This document shows positions 52,726 to 62,142 of a DNA stretch of 64,000 bases, piece after piece. The stretch's first letter is position 1. Each line of letters begins with the position of its first letter. The stretch covers positions 124,001 through 188,000 of the forward strand of contig JBARZE010000016.1 of NCBI GenBank assembly GCA_049649525.1. The letters are read 5' to 3'. The stretch is from JAAURB01 sp049649525 (GTDB lineage Bacteria; Cyanobacteriota; Cyanobacteriia; Cyanobacteriales; Microcoleaceae). Position numbers and translations under genes: made by a program. Below the pieces are notes generated by a model, which searched no databases, was not told the origin of the DNA, and worked only from the letters and a program-made list of their open reading frames with translations.

Positions 52726-53694
52726 ATGAAACTAACTGTTATTGTTCCCACCTATCGTCGTCCTCAAGACTTAGCAAATTGTCTAGAAGGCTTGAAAAAA
52801 CAAGTTCGACTTGCCGATCAAATTATTGTTACGGTGCGGGATATCGATACCCAAACCTGGACTTTTTTAGAAACTTTTAACCCAGACACTTTACCACTGA
52901 ATGTCATCACAGTCACTGCATCTGGAGTGATAGCAGCGCTGAATATGGCATTAGATGCTGCGGGTGGAGAGATTATCGCCATTACAGATGATGATGCTGT
53001 GCCTCGTCCTGAATGGCTAGCGCGTATCGAAACTCACTTTTTATCCGATGAACAAATTGGTGCAGTCGGTGGACGTGACTTTATGTACATCAACAATGAA
53101 TTAAAACAAGGTTCACGGCAAACTGTAGGGCAACTTCAATGGTTTGGACGTGTTATTGGTAACCATAACTTTGGGGTCGGTGAAGTTCGTGAAGTGGATA
53201 TCCTCAAAGGCGTTAACATGAGTTTTCGACGAAAAGCAATTGGCAACAAGCGCTTTGATACTCGAATGCTAGGCACAAGTTCTCAAATTCACTATGAAAT
53301 TGAGTTTTGTTTAGCCTTAAAAAAAGCAGGCTGGAAGGTTATTTATGATCCGAATATTGAAGTCGATCATTATTTAGGAAAACGGTTTGACGAAGATAAA
53401 CGAAATCAGTTTAATGAGCTGGCGATGTTTAATATTGTACATAATAAAACTCTGGCTGTATTAGACTATTTCTCACCGATACAACGATTCATTTATATGT
53501 TCTGGGCAATATTAGTCGGAACCCGAGGTGAGCGAGGTTTGGTGCAGTGGCTGCGATTTTTACCCAGCGAAGGAAAAGTTGCCGGACAAAAACTAATTGT
53601 ATCGATACGTGGACATTTGCAAGGTTGGAAAACTTGGAAAAATAGTCAGCCCTTTAGCCCATCTGTAGGGACTTTAACACAGCATAAATCCTAA
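52726..53694 (+). CDS. Glycosyltransferase family 2
   Basis: About 322 residues from ATG 52726, where M-K-L-T-V-I-V-P-T-Y-R-R-P-Q-D-L begins; an earlier in-frame start lacks family character. The donor motif is I-T-D-D-D-A-V-P-R-P-E-W, then G-A-V-G-G-R-D, then the acceptor/catalytic segment L-K-G-V-N-M-S-F-R-R and Y-E-I-E-F-C-L-A-L-K-K-A-G-W. The C-terminal part may contain an amphipathic or membrane-associated helix (F-I-Y-M-F-W-A-I-L-V-G). Resembles GT2 enzymes that extend surface polysaccharides. Confidence 0.88.
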   Translation: MKLTVIVPTYRRPQDLANCLEGLKKQVRLADQIIVTVRDIDTQTWTFLETFNPDTLPLNVITVTASGVIAALNMALDAAGGEIIAITDDDAVPRPEWLARIETHFLSDEQIGAVGGRDFMYINNELKQGSRQTVGQLQWFGRVIGNHNFGVGEVREVDILKGVNMSFRRKAIGNKRFDTRMLGTSSQIHYEIEFCLALKKAGWKVIYDPNIEVDHYLGKRFDEDKRNQFNELAMFNIVHNKTLAVLDYFSPIQRFIYMFWAILVGTRGERGLVQWLRFLPSEGKVAGQKLIVSIRGHLQGWKTWKNSQPFSPSVGTLTQHKS

Positions 53695-53746
53695 AAATTA
53701 TAGAGGCTTTGAAAAAGATAATTAATGTTCAGATAGGAAAAACTTT

Positions 53747-55162
53747 GTGAATAATCAAAAATCCTTTTTAAAGCCTTTCAGTTTGCAGCCAGCCCTGGCT
53801 TGGACTGCGATATTAGGACTTATTTTTATTACAACTCTGTGTATTATGGCGGGGTTAGGAAAGATTTTAAATCTACTTTTTCCGGCAGGTGCTTTAGGAG
53901 TTGGGGTATTTCTTTATTTTCGTTATCCCCTTTTATATCTAGGTTTTACATGGTGGTTATGGTTTCTAACTCCTTTTATCCGACGGCTCTCTGATTATCG
54001 TAGTAGTTACACTGAACCCAGTCCAATTTTACTCGCACCCTTTCTCGTTACATTTGTTAGTTCTATTACTTTGTGGCGACATCTACCAAAACTCAATCAA
54101 AAAGGTGGTTTTCCCTATATTTTATCCTTATTAGCAGTACTTTACGGATTTCTAGTGGGATTAATTAATCGCAGCCCCGTAAAAGTAGGAATTGCTTTAT
54201 TGGACTGGGTTTGTCCTGTTTTATTTGGACTTCATATTTTTATAAATTGGAAAAATTATTTAAGTTATCGTAAAACCATTCATAGAATATTTTTATGGGG
54301 TGTTATCGTTATGGGAGCTTATGGAATTATGCAATTTTTAATTGCTCCTGAATGGGATATTTATTGGTTGATTAAATCAGAGTTTGCTAGTGGTGGAAAA
54401 CCTGAACCTTTAGGGCTAAATGTCTGGAGTACAATGGCTTCAAATCAACCCTTTGGAACCGTTATGACGGCAGGTTTACTACTCTTATTAGTCAATCCAA
54501 ATAAGGGAAATGTAGCAGCTCCAGCAACAGGTTTAGGCTATCTTTCTTTTTTACTCGCTAGAAAACGGACAACGTGGGCCACTTGGTTATTCGGACTATT
54601 ATTACTGACTGGATCTCTGAAAGCGAATATTAAAATTCGTATTATCATTACCATAATATTAACAGCAATCTGTGTCGTTCCCTTAGTGACTTTAGAACCT
54701 TTTTCTAATTTTATTGGTGATCGTTTTACGACTATTACTCAAATAGAAGGAGACACAAGTGCGGAGGCGAGACAAGAAACTTACTCTGAACTTATTGATG
54801 ATGCATTTAACAGTTACTTAGGAAAAGGAATCGGAGGACTGCCTCATGATAGTGGGATTTTATCTTCTCTATTAGACTTAGGTTGGTTTGGCACATTCTG
54901 TTATTTTAGCGGAGTTCTAATCCTAATGTTTAGTTTATTTCAAGGCTCTGAAACTCGCGCCGATCCGTTTGCCAGTGCTGCCTGCGCGATTGCGATTAGT
55001 ACGTTAATTCAATTGCCTTTAGCCAGACCTCATGTGGAAGTACAAGGAATGATTCTATGGGGATTTATGAGTTTAGGAATTGCCGCGAAAAAGTATAATA
55101 AATTTAATCAAAAACTTCAAAGTTTATATTATTTAGAACCCGATCATTTAAATAATCATTAA
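53747..55162 (+). CDS. O-antigen ligase/polymerase-like membrane protein (Wzy type)
   Basis: 471 residues with about 10-12 membrane helices and a GTG start; no ATG is available until well inside the first helix. A large extracytoplasmic loop carries E-G-D-T-S-A-E-A-R-Q-E-T-Y and the motif G-K-G-I-G-G-L-P-H-D-S-G-I-L, matching the Wzy/WaaL loop position. Such proteins polymerise repeat units or ligate glycan in the periplasm. It has the features of a polysaccharide polymerase and lies with the glycosyltransferases. Function as polymerase versus ligase cannot be told by reading. Confidence 0.84.
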   Translation: MNNQKSFLKPFSLQPALAWTAILGLIFITTLCIMAGLGKILNLLFPAGALGVGVFLYFRYPLLYLGFTWWLWFLTPFIRRLSDYRSSYTEPSPILLAPFLVTFVSSITLWRHLPKLNQKGGFPYILSLLAVLYGFLVGLINRSPVKVGIALLDWVCPVLFGLHIFINWKNYLSYRKTIHRIFLWGVIVMGAYGIMQFLIAPEWDIYWLIKSEFASGGKPEPLGLNVWSTMASNQPFGTVMTAGLLLLLVNPNKGNVAAPATGLGYLSFLLARKRTTWATWLFGLLLLTGSLKANIKIRIIITIILTAICVVPLVTLEPFSNFIGDRFTTITQIEGDTSAEARQETYSELIDDAFNSYLGKGIGGLPHDSGILSSLLDLGWFGTFCYFSGVLILMFSLFQGSETRADPFASAACAIAISTLIQLPLARPHVEVQGMILWGFMSLGIAAKKYNKFNQKLQSLYYLEPDHLNNH

Positions 55163-55170
55163 TCTGAATT

Positions 55171-56133
55171 ATGAAACTAGCAGTTAATCAAATTAAAAAT
55201 TGGATTTTTGTGACCGGAACAATTCGCAGTGGTACGACCTTTGTCGGCACAATATTAAGCTTACCTATCAGTGTAGACTATATTCATGAACCTTTTAATC
55301 CGCAGTGTGGAATTCCCGGAATAAATCGTTGGTATCCTTATATTCGTTCTAATTTGGATACACCCGAAATGCAAGAATTTGATCGGTTAACTCAGTCTTT
55401 ATTTCAGTATAATTTTAACCTCAGAACTAAAATACCGGATAAAGATAACATCCCTCGAAAACTGATAAAACAGATGCTGGGAAGTCGAGGTCCTTTTTAC
55501 CTCAGAATGGCAAAATTAAATCCATTTCATCAAGCAGCCATTATTAAAGATCCAATTGGTAATTTATTGACAGAATATTTATATTTAAACTTTCAAGTAA
55601 AACCAGTAATTATCATTAAACATCCTCTCTCGTTTATCGCGAGTTTAAAGCGGGTAAATTGGTGGCCGCATCTGGGAGAAATCAACGATCAATCGGCTTT
55701 AGTCGAAGATTATTTTGCAACCGAACAGGATTGGATTTATCAGAAAAGATCCGATAAAGTTTTAGCCGCCGCCGCTTACTGGCGAGGGATTCATAAAATT
55801 TTTCTGACTCAATCTTTACGCTATCCGGACTGGCAATTAATTACCCACGAAGCATTAAGTCAATCTCCTATTCCAGTCTTTCAACAACTTTATCAACAGT
55901 TAAATTTACCTTGGTCGGAGCGAGTGGAAAAATATATCATCAAACAAACTCAGGGAAATCGTTCTGCTGAAGCTAAAAAGGGAGTGGTTCAGGATTTTAA
56001 ACGTAATAGCGCTGATATTTTCGACCTCAGAGTCAATTCTTTTTCAAAAGAAGAACGACGAGCAATTTTTGAAATAGTTAAAGATATCGCGTTGCAATTT
56101 TATCCAATAAAAAGCTTTGCTTTGGAGGATTAA
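55171..56133 (+). CDS. PAPS-dependent sulfotransferase
   Basis: 320 residues. The 5'-phosphosulfate loop is T-G-T-I-R-S-G-T-T-F-V-G (15-26). The 3'-phosphate-binding region reads I-I-K-H-P-L-S-F-I-A-S-L-K-R-V. The H-x-E-P-F-N-P motif near 45 and L-I-T-H-E-A-L later are typical of bacterial carbohydrate or lipid sulfotransferases. Only 8 bases separate it from the Wzy-like gene, so it is part of the operon. It most likely adds sulfate to the exported polysaccharide or its lipid-linked precursor, which cyanobacterial sheaths and capsules commonly contain. Confidence 0.88.
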   Translation: MKLAVNQIKNWIFVTGTIRSGTTFVGTILSLPISVDYIHEPFNPQCGIPGINRWYPYIRSNLDTPEMQEFDRLTQSLFQYNFNLRTKIPDKDNIPRKLIKQMLGSRGPFYLRMAKLNPFHQAAIIKDPIGNLLTEYLYLNFQVKPVIIIKHPLSFIASLKRVNWWPHLGEINDQSALVEDYFATEQDWIYQKRSDKVLAAAAYWRGIHKIFLTQSLRYPDWQLITHEALSQSPIPVFQQLYQQLNLPWSERVEKYIIKQTQGNRSAEAKKGVVQDFKRNSADIFDLRVNSFSKEERRAIFEIVKDIALQFYPIKSFALED

Positions 56134-56187
56134 TTTCTCTAGTTAAACCTTCACAAAAGCTTAGACCTTTCATCAGTTAATAAACCT

Positions 56188-59100
56188 ATGATTCGCTTTA
56201 CAGAAAACACAAACTCGGCAGGAATTGAATTTGTAGAAGGTATCAGTTTTGGTGCTTCATGGGGAGATTTTAATCAGGATACTCTACCTGATATCTGGGT
56301 CAGTAATCACTTTGAACCAGTTAGTCTTTATCTCAATCAAGGAGATGGTACATTCATTAATATCGCCCCCGATGTGTTTGAAGATACCTTAAGTCCTTCA
56401 ACGGATACCCATGGCGCGGCTTGGGCGGACTTCGATAACGACGGAGACTCCGATATTATCCAGTATGTCGGGGCCGGGGAAGGTAAGGGAAGTGGGGCAA
56501 ATTTACTATTTGTTAATCAAGGGACTGAGGGAGAAACAGACGGTACGTTGAGGGATGTAGCGGTTGATCTGGGGGTGGATTATCCTTTGTCGCGATCGCG
56601 CACGCCCAATTGGTTTGATATTGACAAAGATGGCAAGTTAGATGCGATTATCTCTACCCCCTCCCGTCCGGATCGCCAAGCACCGCCGACGATTTTCCGG
56701 CAAACTGAAACCGGATTTGAAGATGTGGGTGAGGCAGTAGGGTTTGATCTCTCCAGCAGTGATTTTACCATGATTACTGACCTCTATAACGATGATCGCC
56801 CGGAACTGTTTTCTAGTCGGGGGGGTCGAGTCACGGTATTTGAAATCAGTGAAAACCCCTTAGAGGAGCCACTTCAGCGCGTTGATGAACCCGTTTTTTC
56901 TCGGTTGCGGGCGGTCGAAGATATTGCCTTTGCCGATTTCAATAATGACCAGTTGGTTGATATTTACCTAACGCGGGCGGGTATGGGAGGCATCGGACTA
57001 ACTCAGTTTGCCGACAATGGCGTGAAAGCCAGTTTGAACCCAGAAGCAGAAGAAGATGGCCTACAATTTAATACCAGCGGAGATATCAGCTTTACCTTTC
57101 GCTCGGGAGATATAGATTCTCGGCAGAATATTTATATTGGAGAAACCGGAATTAACCCCGATAGTTCTGAGTTTACCCTATCTCCGGATAACCCAGATGT
57201 GGTGGGGATACTACCTCATGATGTCCCCGGCGAGCAAGAGAGTGTTTACATTGGCTATGACCCCGATCAACAACTGTGGCAGGTACTCTATTCTCAGCCC
57301 ACTAGAGGAATGCTACGGGTTCAAATTGATGCTGAAGAACCGATTTCCAACCTAACAGCCTTAGGATTTAATCCGGAGCCGGAACCCCTAGATGATATTT
57401 TATTAATCAATACAGGCGATGGGTTTGAGGATGCCAGTGAAGCAGCGGGTCTGGATGATATTTCTATTGCGGGTCGAAATGTCACCACTGGAGATTTTGA
57501 CAATGATGGCGATACGGATGTTTATGTGGTGGCAACTCGGGCATCGGGTAATCTCGCCAATGTGTTATTAGAAAATCAAGGAGATGCAACCTTTCTATCA
57601 GTGCCAGAAACTGGGGGGGCTAGTGGGACGGCTTTGGGAGTGGGTGACTCAGTGGCAACAGCCGATTACAATCTCGATGGTTTTTTAGATTTATTTGTCA
57701 CCAATGCCTTATTTCCCGGCGTATTAGCCAGCGACGGCCCCGATCAATTGTTCCAAAATCAAGGAAATGATAACGCTTGGTTGATGGTGGATTTAGTCGG
57801 GACTGAATCAAACAGAGATGGTGTTGGGGCGCAAGTCTGGCTCACAAACGACGGTGTCACCCAGCTACGAGAACAAAATAACGGCATTCATCGTCGTTCT
57901 CAAAACCATCAACGTTTGCATTTCGGCTTAGGAGAAAATCAAACCATCGATGAACTGCTGATTCAGTGGCCCAGCGGCATTGAGCAACGTTTAGAGAATA
58001 TTGCAGCTAATCAAATTCTACAAGTGACTGAACCCACAGGGGTATTTTCTCCCGGTCAACCGCAGTCTGTTGTAGGAAGCGACGCGGGAGTATTTCTGTG
58101 GAAAGATACCTTTGATGGTCCCTATTCTCTACGCACTTCAGGACAAGGGGATTTTACAGTTTTTCAAACCGATTTAATCACTGCTAATGCCCTAAATAGC
58201 GTTAATTCAGTGGATTTAGAACCCAACGATGTTTGGACAGTCAATGAATTTGGAGCCTCTCTCACCTCTTATATTATCAACCAGCAAGATGGGTTTGACT
58301 TTCAACTCACTCCCGGTCAAACTGCGCTGTTATCTATCACTCAGGATGGGGTCCGAGATCCGCAACAGTTAAGCGTCGGGGCAGAAGAAATAGGCTTGAC
58401 TCCGGCGGGATGGATTCTCTCTTCCGATGCATTGCCACAACGTCCTGACGTGACTCCAGGTCAAGATCTGGGCTTATTTGTCGGTGAAAGTTCCAATTCT
58501 GATACGATTGAATTCCGTTTGAATGGAGATGGTGAATTTCACCCGGCTAAACTGACGGTATTGACGGCTGAGTCTGGCAACTATGAAACGATTGGTTTAG
58601 ATGGGGGTGGCCCCGGAAAAGATGTACTGACATCCTTTGAGAATGGGGTGGATATTACGGGAAATATCGGCACTCAACAGGATGGGTTAGATGTCACAAT
58701 AGCCGATCCAACGCTGATTGGTTTTAGCTATCAACAGGATAACCAAATTGCCACCTCTGCGGTCAATCCAAATACAGCAAGTTTAGATACCCCAAATGCC
58801 TACTCTATTCCGTTACCGAGTCCGCTAGGGCAGCCGGATTATGATTTGTTGAATGATGCAGGACTATTTCTCTGGCAAGGAATTGGCAACACCTGGCATC
58901 TACGGGCAACCGGAGATGAAGACGGAAATCGTTATAAAGGATCGATTGTCTCTAATCAAGCATTGACTCAAGTTGAACCTGTAGATTTAGAACCTAATGA
59001 TACTTTAGATAATAATAACTCCACTCAAATTGATTTTGGATTAACTGTTTTGCAGGGATTTGAGGATGGGTTTGATTTTCAAGTTTCCAATGGTGCTTCT

Positions 59101-59211
59101 TTAACATTGAATTTAAATAACTCCTCAGATGAGATTACGTCACTAGTGCGAATTGGCGGTGAACAATGGCCGATTAGTCAAGATTCTGTAGATTTGAGTG
59201 CTTGGACTTAG
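56188..59211 (+). CDS. Large FG-GAP/VCBS beta-propeller protein with ASPIC/UnbV domain
   Basis: 1007 residues. FG-GAP repeats with Ca-binding D-x-D-x-D-G-x-x-D loops recur through about 20-500 (A-D-F-D-N-D-G-D-S-D, D-I-D-K-D-G-K-L-D, G-D-F-D-N-D-G-D-T-D, A-D-Y-N-L-D-G-F-L-D). An ASPIC/UnbV domain covers about 530-615 (G-V-G-A-Q-V-W-L, H-F-G-L-G-E-N, I-Q-W-P-S-G-I-E-Q). Beyond it, a module starting D-A-G-V-F-L-W-K at 632 repeats at 890 (D-A-G-L-F-L-W-Q), both reaching V-D-L-E-P-N-D. There is no signal peptide, so it is either exported through a non-Sec route or acts at the cell surface by another means. Location inside the polysaccharide cluster suggests a surface or matrix role. Confidence 0.88.
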   Translation: MIRFTENTNSAGIEFVEGISFGASWGDFNQDTLPDIWVSNHFEPVSLYLNQGDGTFINIAPDVFEDTLSPSTDTHGAAWADFDNDGDSDIIQYVGAGEGKGSGANLLFVNQGTEGETDGTLRDVAVDLGVDYPLSRSRTPNWFDIDKDGKLDAIISTPSRPDRQAPPTIFRQTETGFEDVGEAVGFDLSSSDFTMITDLYNDDRPELFSSRGGRVTVFEISENPLEEPLQRVDEPVFSRLRAVEDIAFADFNNDQLVDIYLTRAGMGGIGLTQFADNGVKASLNPEAEEDGLQFNTSGDISFTFRSGDIDSRQNIYIGETGINPDSSEFTLSPDNPDVVGILPHDVPGEQESVYIGYDPDQQLWQVLYSQPTRGMLRVQIDAEEPISNLTALGFNPEPEPLDDILLINTGDGFEDASEAAGLDDISIAGRNVTTGDFDNDGDTDVYVVATRASGNLANVLLENQGDATFLSVPETGGASGTALGVGDSVATADYNLDGFLDLFVTNALFPGVLASDGPDQLFQNQGNDNAWLMVDLVGTESNRDGVGAQVWLTNDGVTQLREQNNGIHRRSQNHQRLHFGLGENQTIDELLIQWPSGIEQRLENIAANQILQVTEPTGVFSPGQPQSVVGSDAGVFLWKDTFDGPYSLRTSGQGDFTVFQTDLITANALNSVNSVDLEPNDVWTVNEFGASLTSYIINQQDGFDFQLTPGQTALLSITQDGVRDPQQLSVGAEEIGLTPAGWILSSDALPQRPDVTPGQDLGLFVGESSNSDTIEFRLNGDGEFHPAKLTVLTAESGNYETIGLDGGGPGKDVLTSFENGVDITGNIGTQQDGLDVTIADPTLIGFSYQQDNQIATSAVNPNTASLDTPNAYSIPLPSPLGQPDYDLLNDAGLFLWQGIGNTWHLRATGDEDGNRYKGSIVSNQALTQVEPVDLEPNDTLDNNNSTQIDFGLTVLQGFEDGFDFQVSNGASLTLNLNNSSDEITSLVRIGGEQWPISQDSVDLSAWT

Positions 59212-59253
59212 GCTGAGAAATATTAGTAAATACTTTAATTATCACAAATTATC

Positions 59254-60405
59254 ATGGAAAACAAACAGGCAACATTTGAATCAATTCTTTGTATCGGAAA
59301 TGGCTGGTTTCCCACAATGCCAGGGGGCTTAAATCGCTATGTTTACGAATTGATTCATCACTTAGATAAACAACAAGATAAAGTAGAACTCTGTGGCGTT
59401 GGCTTACCTTCTGTTGCACCTGATTTTTCTATCAAACTCACTAATTTAGCAGATCCCAATAGTTCCCTTTTACAACGATTTTGGCTCAGTCGTCAAAACT
59501 TTAAACACCGACAATTAACTCAGCCGGATGCGATTAACTTGCATTTTGCATTATATGATTTCCCATTACTTTCTGACTTACCGAAAGATGTTCCCATTAC
59601 CTTTACCTTTCACGGGCCTTGGGCGCTGGAAAGTGAACGAGAAGGAGCGAATAAACTGGGAATTATGGCTAAATATTGGATAGAAAAAAAGGTGTATGAA
59701 AAGTGCGATCGCTTTATTGTATTGAGTAATGCCTTTGGGGAAATTTTACATCAAAACTATCACATTCCTTGGGATAAAATTAATATTATTCCAGGGGGTG
59801 TAGATACCACTCGTTTTCAACCGAATTTATCCCGTCAAGAGGCACGAGAAAAGCTTAATTTTCCTCAAGATCGTTTTATATTATTTACGCCGCGTCGCTT
59901 AGTTAATCGCATGGGTATCAGTCAGTTATTGAATGCGATCGCCTTAATTAAACCTAAAGTTTCTGAGGTTTGGTTAGCTATTGCCGGAAAAGGTTCTTTA
60001 AGAGAAACTCTTGAAAAACAAGCAACAGAATTAGGATTAAATCATCATGTTAAATTCTTGGGTTATTTACCGGATGAACAACTTCCCATTGCGTATCAAG
60101 CGGCTGATTTAACTATCGTTCCCAGTCAATCTTTAGAAGGTTTTGGTTTAATTTTATTAGAATCTTTAGCTTGTGGAACACCTGTTTTATCTACCCCTGT
60201 TGGAGGAATGCCCGAAATTTTAACCCCTTTTTCTCCTGAATTAATTACAGATTCGATTACTGAAAAAGCAATCGCGACGAAGTTAGAATTTTTACTAAAA
60301 ACTGAACTCACACTTCCTTCTAGAAATGCCTGCCGTGATTATGCTGAGACTCATTTTAACTGGCTTGATATTGCTCAAAGAGTTAGAAAAGTATTACTAG
60401 AATAA
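59254..60405 (+). CDS. Glycosyltransferase family 4
   Basis: 383 residues, GT-B fold. The N-terminal acceptor half begins I-L-C-I-G-N-G-W-F-P-T-M-P-G-G-L-N-R-Y-V-Y-E-L. The donor half carries I-I-P-G-G-V-D-T-T-R-F, L-F-T-P-R-R-L-V-N-R-M-G, I-A-G-K-G-S-L-R-E and E-G-F-G-L-I-L-L-E-S-L-A-C-G-T-P-V-L. Retaining, cytosolic; GDP-mannose or UDP-sugar donors are usual for the family. The gap to the FG-GAP protein gene is 42 bases. Confidence 0.9.
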   Translation: MENKQATFESILCIGNGWFPTMPGGLNRYVYELIHHLDKQQDKVELCGVGLPSVAPDFSIKLTNLADPNSSLLQRFWLSRQNFKHRQLTQPDAINLHFALYDFPLLSDLPKDVPITFTFHGPWALESEREGANKLGIMAKYWIEKKVYEKCDRFIVLSNAFGEILHQNYHIPWDKINIIPGGVDTTRFQPNLSRQEAREKLNFPQDRFILFTPRRLVNRMGISQLLNAIALIKPKVSEVWLAIAGKGSLRETLEKQATELGLNHHVKFLGYLPDEQLPIAYQAADLTIVPSQSLEGFGLILLESLACGTPVLSTPVGGMPEILTPFSPELITDSITEKAIATKLEFLLKTELTLPSRNACRDYAETHFNWLDIAQRVRKVLLE

Positions 60406-60849
60406 TATGAGTTAGCTGAGTGAAAATTGAGGTAAAGTAAGTAACATTATGCAGATTACTCAAGAAGTCAAAATACAGTTACTATTTAATCGAGATCAAC
60501 TGAGCTATTTTCATCAATGATTAGAACAAATATAGAGCGCGATCGCGATAACAACATCTAAATATTTAACAATTATTTATGATCAAAATAAAGCGATAAT
60601 TCATTGACTCTCGTGCTATATATTATTTGCTCTGAGTCGAATAGCAAAAAACTGTATGTTTAGGAATTCTAGGTCACAATAGTAATATGAAATATGAAAA
60701 GTTATGCGACAAATCAATATTTCTCTCAACTCCCCTTTTTTAAGGGGAGATACAGGGGGGATGTTTCTCCTGTGTCAAATGCGCGCAAATATTTAAGTAT
60801 TTCATATAATTTTATTAAACAAAACAATTTATCTGAATTAATTAAGACT
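60406..60849. other. Intergenic region within the polysaccharide cluster
   Basis: About 440 bases with HIP1 sites but no supportable gene. Its right half contains a GC-rich palindrome (60731-60748) followed by an in-frame read-through leading into the next gene. A separate promoter for the last glycosyltransferase is likely. Confidence 0.5.
60731..60748. repeat. Palindrome TCCCCTT-TTTT-AAGGGGA
   Basis: A perfect 7-bp stem with a TTTT loop, followed by GATACAGGGGGGAT. C/G-run palindromes of this kind are dispersed in filamentous cyanobacterial genomes, to my knowledge. An open frame runs through it into the next gene's coding region, but this is not evidence of coding. Confidence 0.6.
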
Positions 60850-61992
60850 ATGAATATTTTATTTTTAGATCAAAGTGGAAAACTGGGAGGTGCTGAATTA
60901 TCTTTACTTGATATAGCCAAATTTTATAAAAAAAGTGCTTTAGTGGGTTTATTTGCAGAGGGTGTATTCAGACAACAATTAGAACAGCATAATATTCCTG
61001 TTGAAATATTAACTCAACAATCAATTAAAGTTCATAAAGATAGTAATTTAATTCAAGGAATTATTAGTATTTTCTCACTGTTACCGCTACTGACAAAAAC
61101 AGCTAAAATTGCTCAAGATTATGATTTAATTTATGCGAATACTCAAAAGGCTTTAGTCATTGGCGCTATGGCAAGTGTTTTGAGTCGTCGTCCTTTAGTT
61201 TATCATCTACGGGATATTATTTCAGACGATCATTTCAGTGCCATAAATCGCCAGATTATTATTAATTTAGCCAATCAATTCGCGACTCTTGTAATTGCTA
61301 ATTCAAAAGCAACCCAACGTTCATTTATTGATGCGGGAGGACGACCAGAACTAACGAAAGTGGTTTATAATGGCTTTGACACTAAACATTATCAATTTAA
61401 CGATGTAGCGCGAAATAAACTGAGGCAAGAACTCGGATTTGATACTAAGTTTGTCATCGGTCACTTTAGCCGTCTTTCTCCTTGGAAAGGACAACATATT
61501 TTACTCGAAGCATTGGCTAATTGTCCCGATAATATGACTGCTATTTTTGTCGGAGATGCACTTTTTGGTGAGCAAGAATATGTTGAACAACTCCATCGTC
61601 AAGTGGCAGAATTAGGACTAGAAAAACGGGTGCAATTTCTAGGGTTTCAATCTGATGTTGTTGCTTTCATGAGTGCTTGCGATCTAATTGTTCACACTTC
61701 AACTGCACCTGAACCGTTTGGACGAGTAATTATTGAGGCGATGCTGTGTCAACGCCCTATTATTGCAACTGCCGCCGGGGGTGTGATTGAATTAATTAAA
61801 CATCAGCAAACAGGATGGCTTGTACAACCGGGAAACGTTCAACAGTTAACTTCCGCCATGACAAATTGTTGGCAAAATCCTCAGTTAATAACTCAGGTGG
61901 CGCAACAAGCGAAACAGGAAGCTGATGAACGATTTCAACTCAACCAAATTCAGCAACAAATTGATCAATTATTACATCAAACTTTGTCGTAA
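60850..61992 (+). CDS. Glycosyltransferase family 4, last gene of the cluster
   Basis: About 380 residues from ATG 60850, where M-N-I-L-F-L-D-Q-S-G-K-L-G-G-A-E-L begins. An upstream frame adds about 52 residues that span a palindromic repeat and carry no family signal, so I reject that start. The donor half reads V-V-Y-N-G-F-D-T-K-H-Y, G-H-F-S-R-L-S-P-W-K-G-Q-H, I-F-V-G-D-A-L-F-G and E-P-F-G-R-V-I-I-E-A-M-L-C-Q-R-P-I. It probably works with the cluster even though it may have its own promoter. Confidence 0.9.
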   Translation: MNILFLDQSGKLGGAELSLLDIAKFYKKSALVGLFAEGVFRQQLEQHNIPVEILTQQSIKVHKDSNLIQGIISIFSLLPLLTKTAKIAQDYDLIYANTQKALVIGAMASVLSRRPLVYHLRDIISDDHFSAINRQIIINLANQFATLVIANSKATQRSFIDAGGRPELTKVVYNGFDTKHYQFNDVARNKLRQELGFDTKFVIGHFSRLSPWKGQHILLEALANCPDNMTAIFVGDALFGEQEYVEQLHRQVAELGLEKRVQFLGFQSDVVAFMSACDLIVHTSTAPEPFGRVIIEAMLCQRPIIATAAGGVIELIKHQQTGWLVQPGNVQQLTSAMTNCWQNPQLITQVAQQAKQEADERFQLNQIQQQIDQLLHQTLS

Positions 61993-62092
61993 ACTGAATA
62001 AATTATAGCTACTGAGTAGAGACGTAATATATTATGTCTTTACAGTCATTAGCTGTTTTTTATTATTTATTAACTGTTAAATTGAATCTAAA

Positions 62093-62120
62093 AACTAACA
62101 ACTAACAACTAACAACTAAA
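62093..62120. repeat. Heptanucleotide tandem repeat (AACTAAC)4
   Basis: AACTAAC occurs three times at 62093-62113, followed by AACTAAA. It lies in the 150-bp gap between the last glycosyltransferase and the convergent TPR gene. Short tandem heptamer repeats (STRR) are a known feature of filamentous cyanobacterial intergenic DNA. Confidence 0.75.
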
Positions 62121-62142
62121 GACTAATTCAAACATCATTCAA

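Noticed and set aside
60445..60520. 23-codon frame MQITQEVKIQ... in the gap before the last glycosyltransferase
   Set aside because: Too short, with no ribosome binding site and no sign of a decayed gene family.
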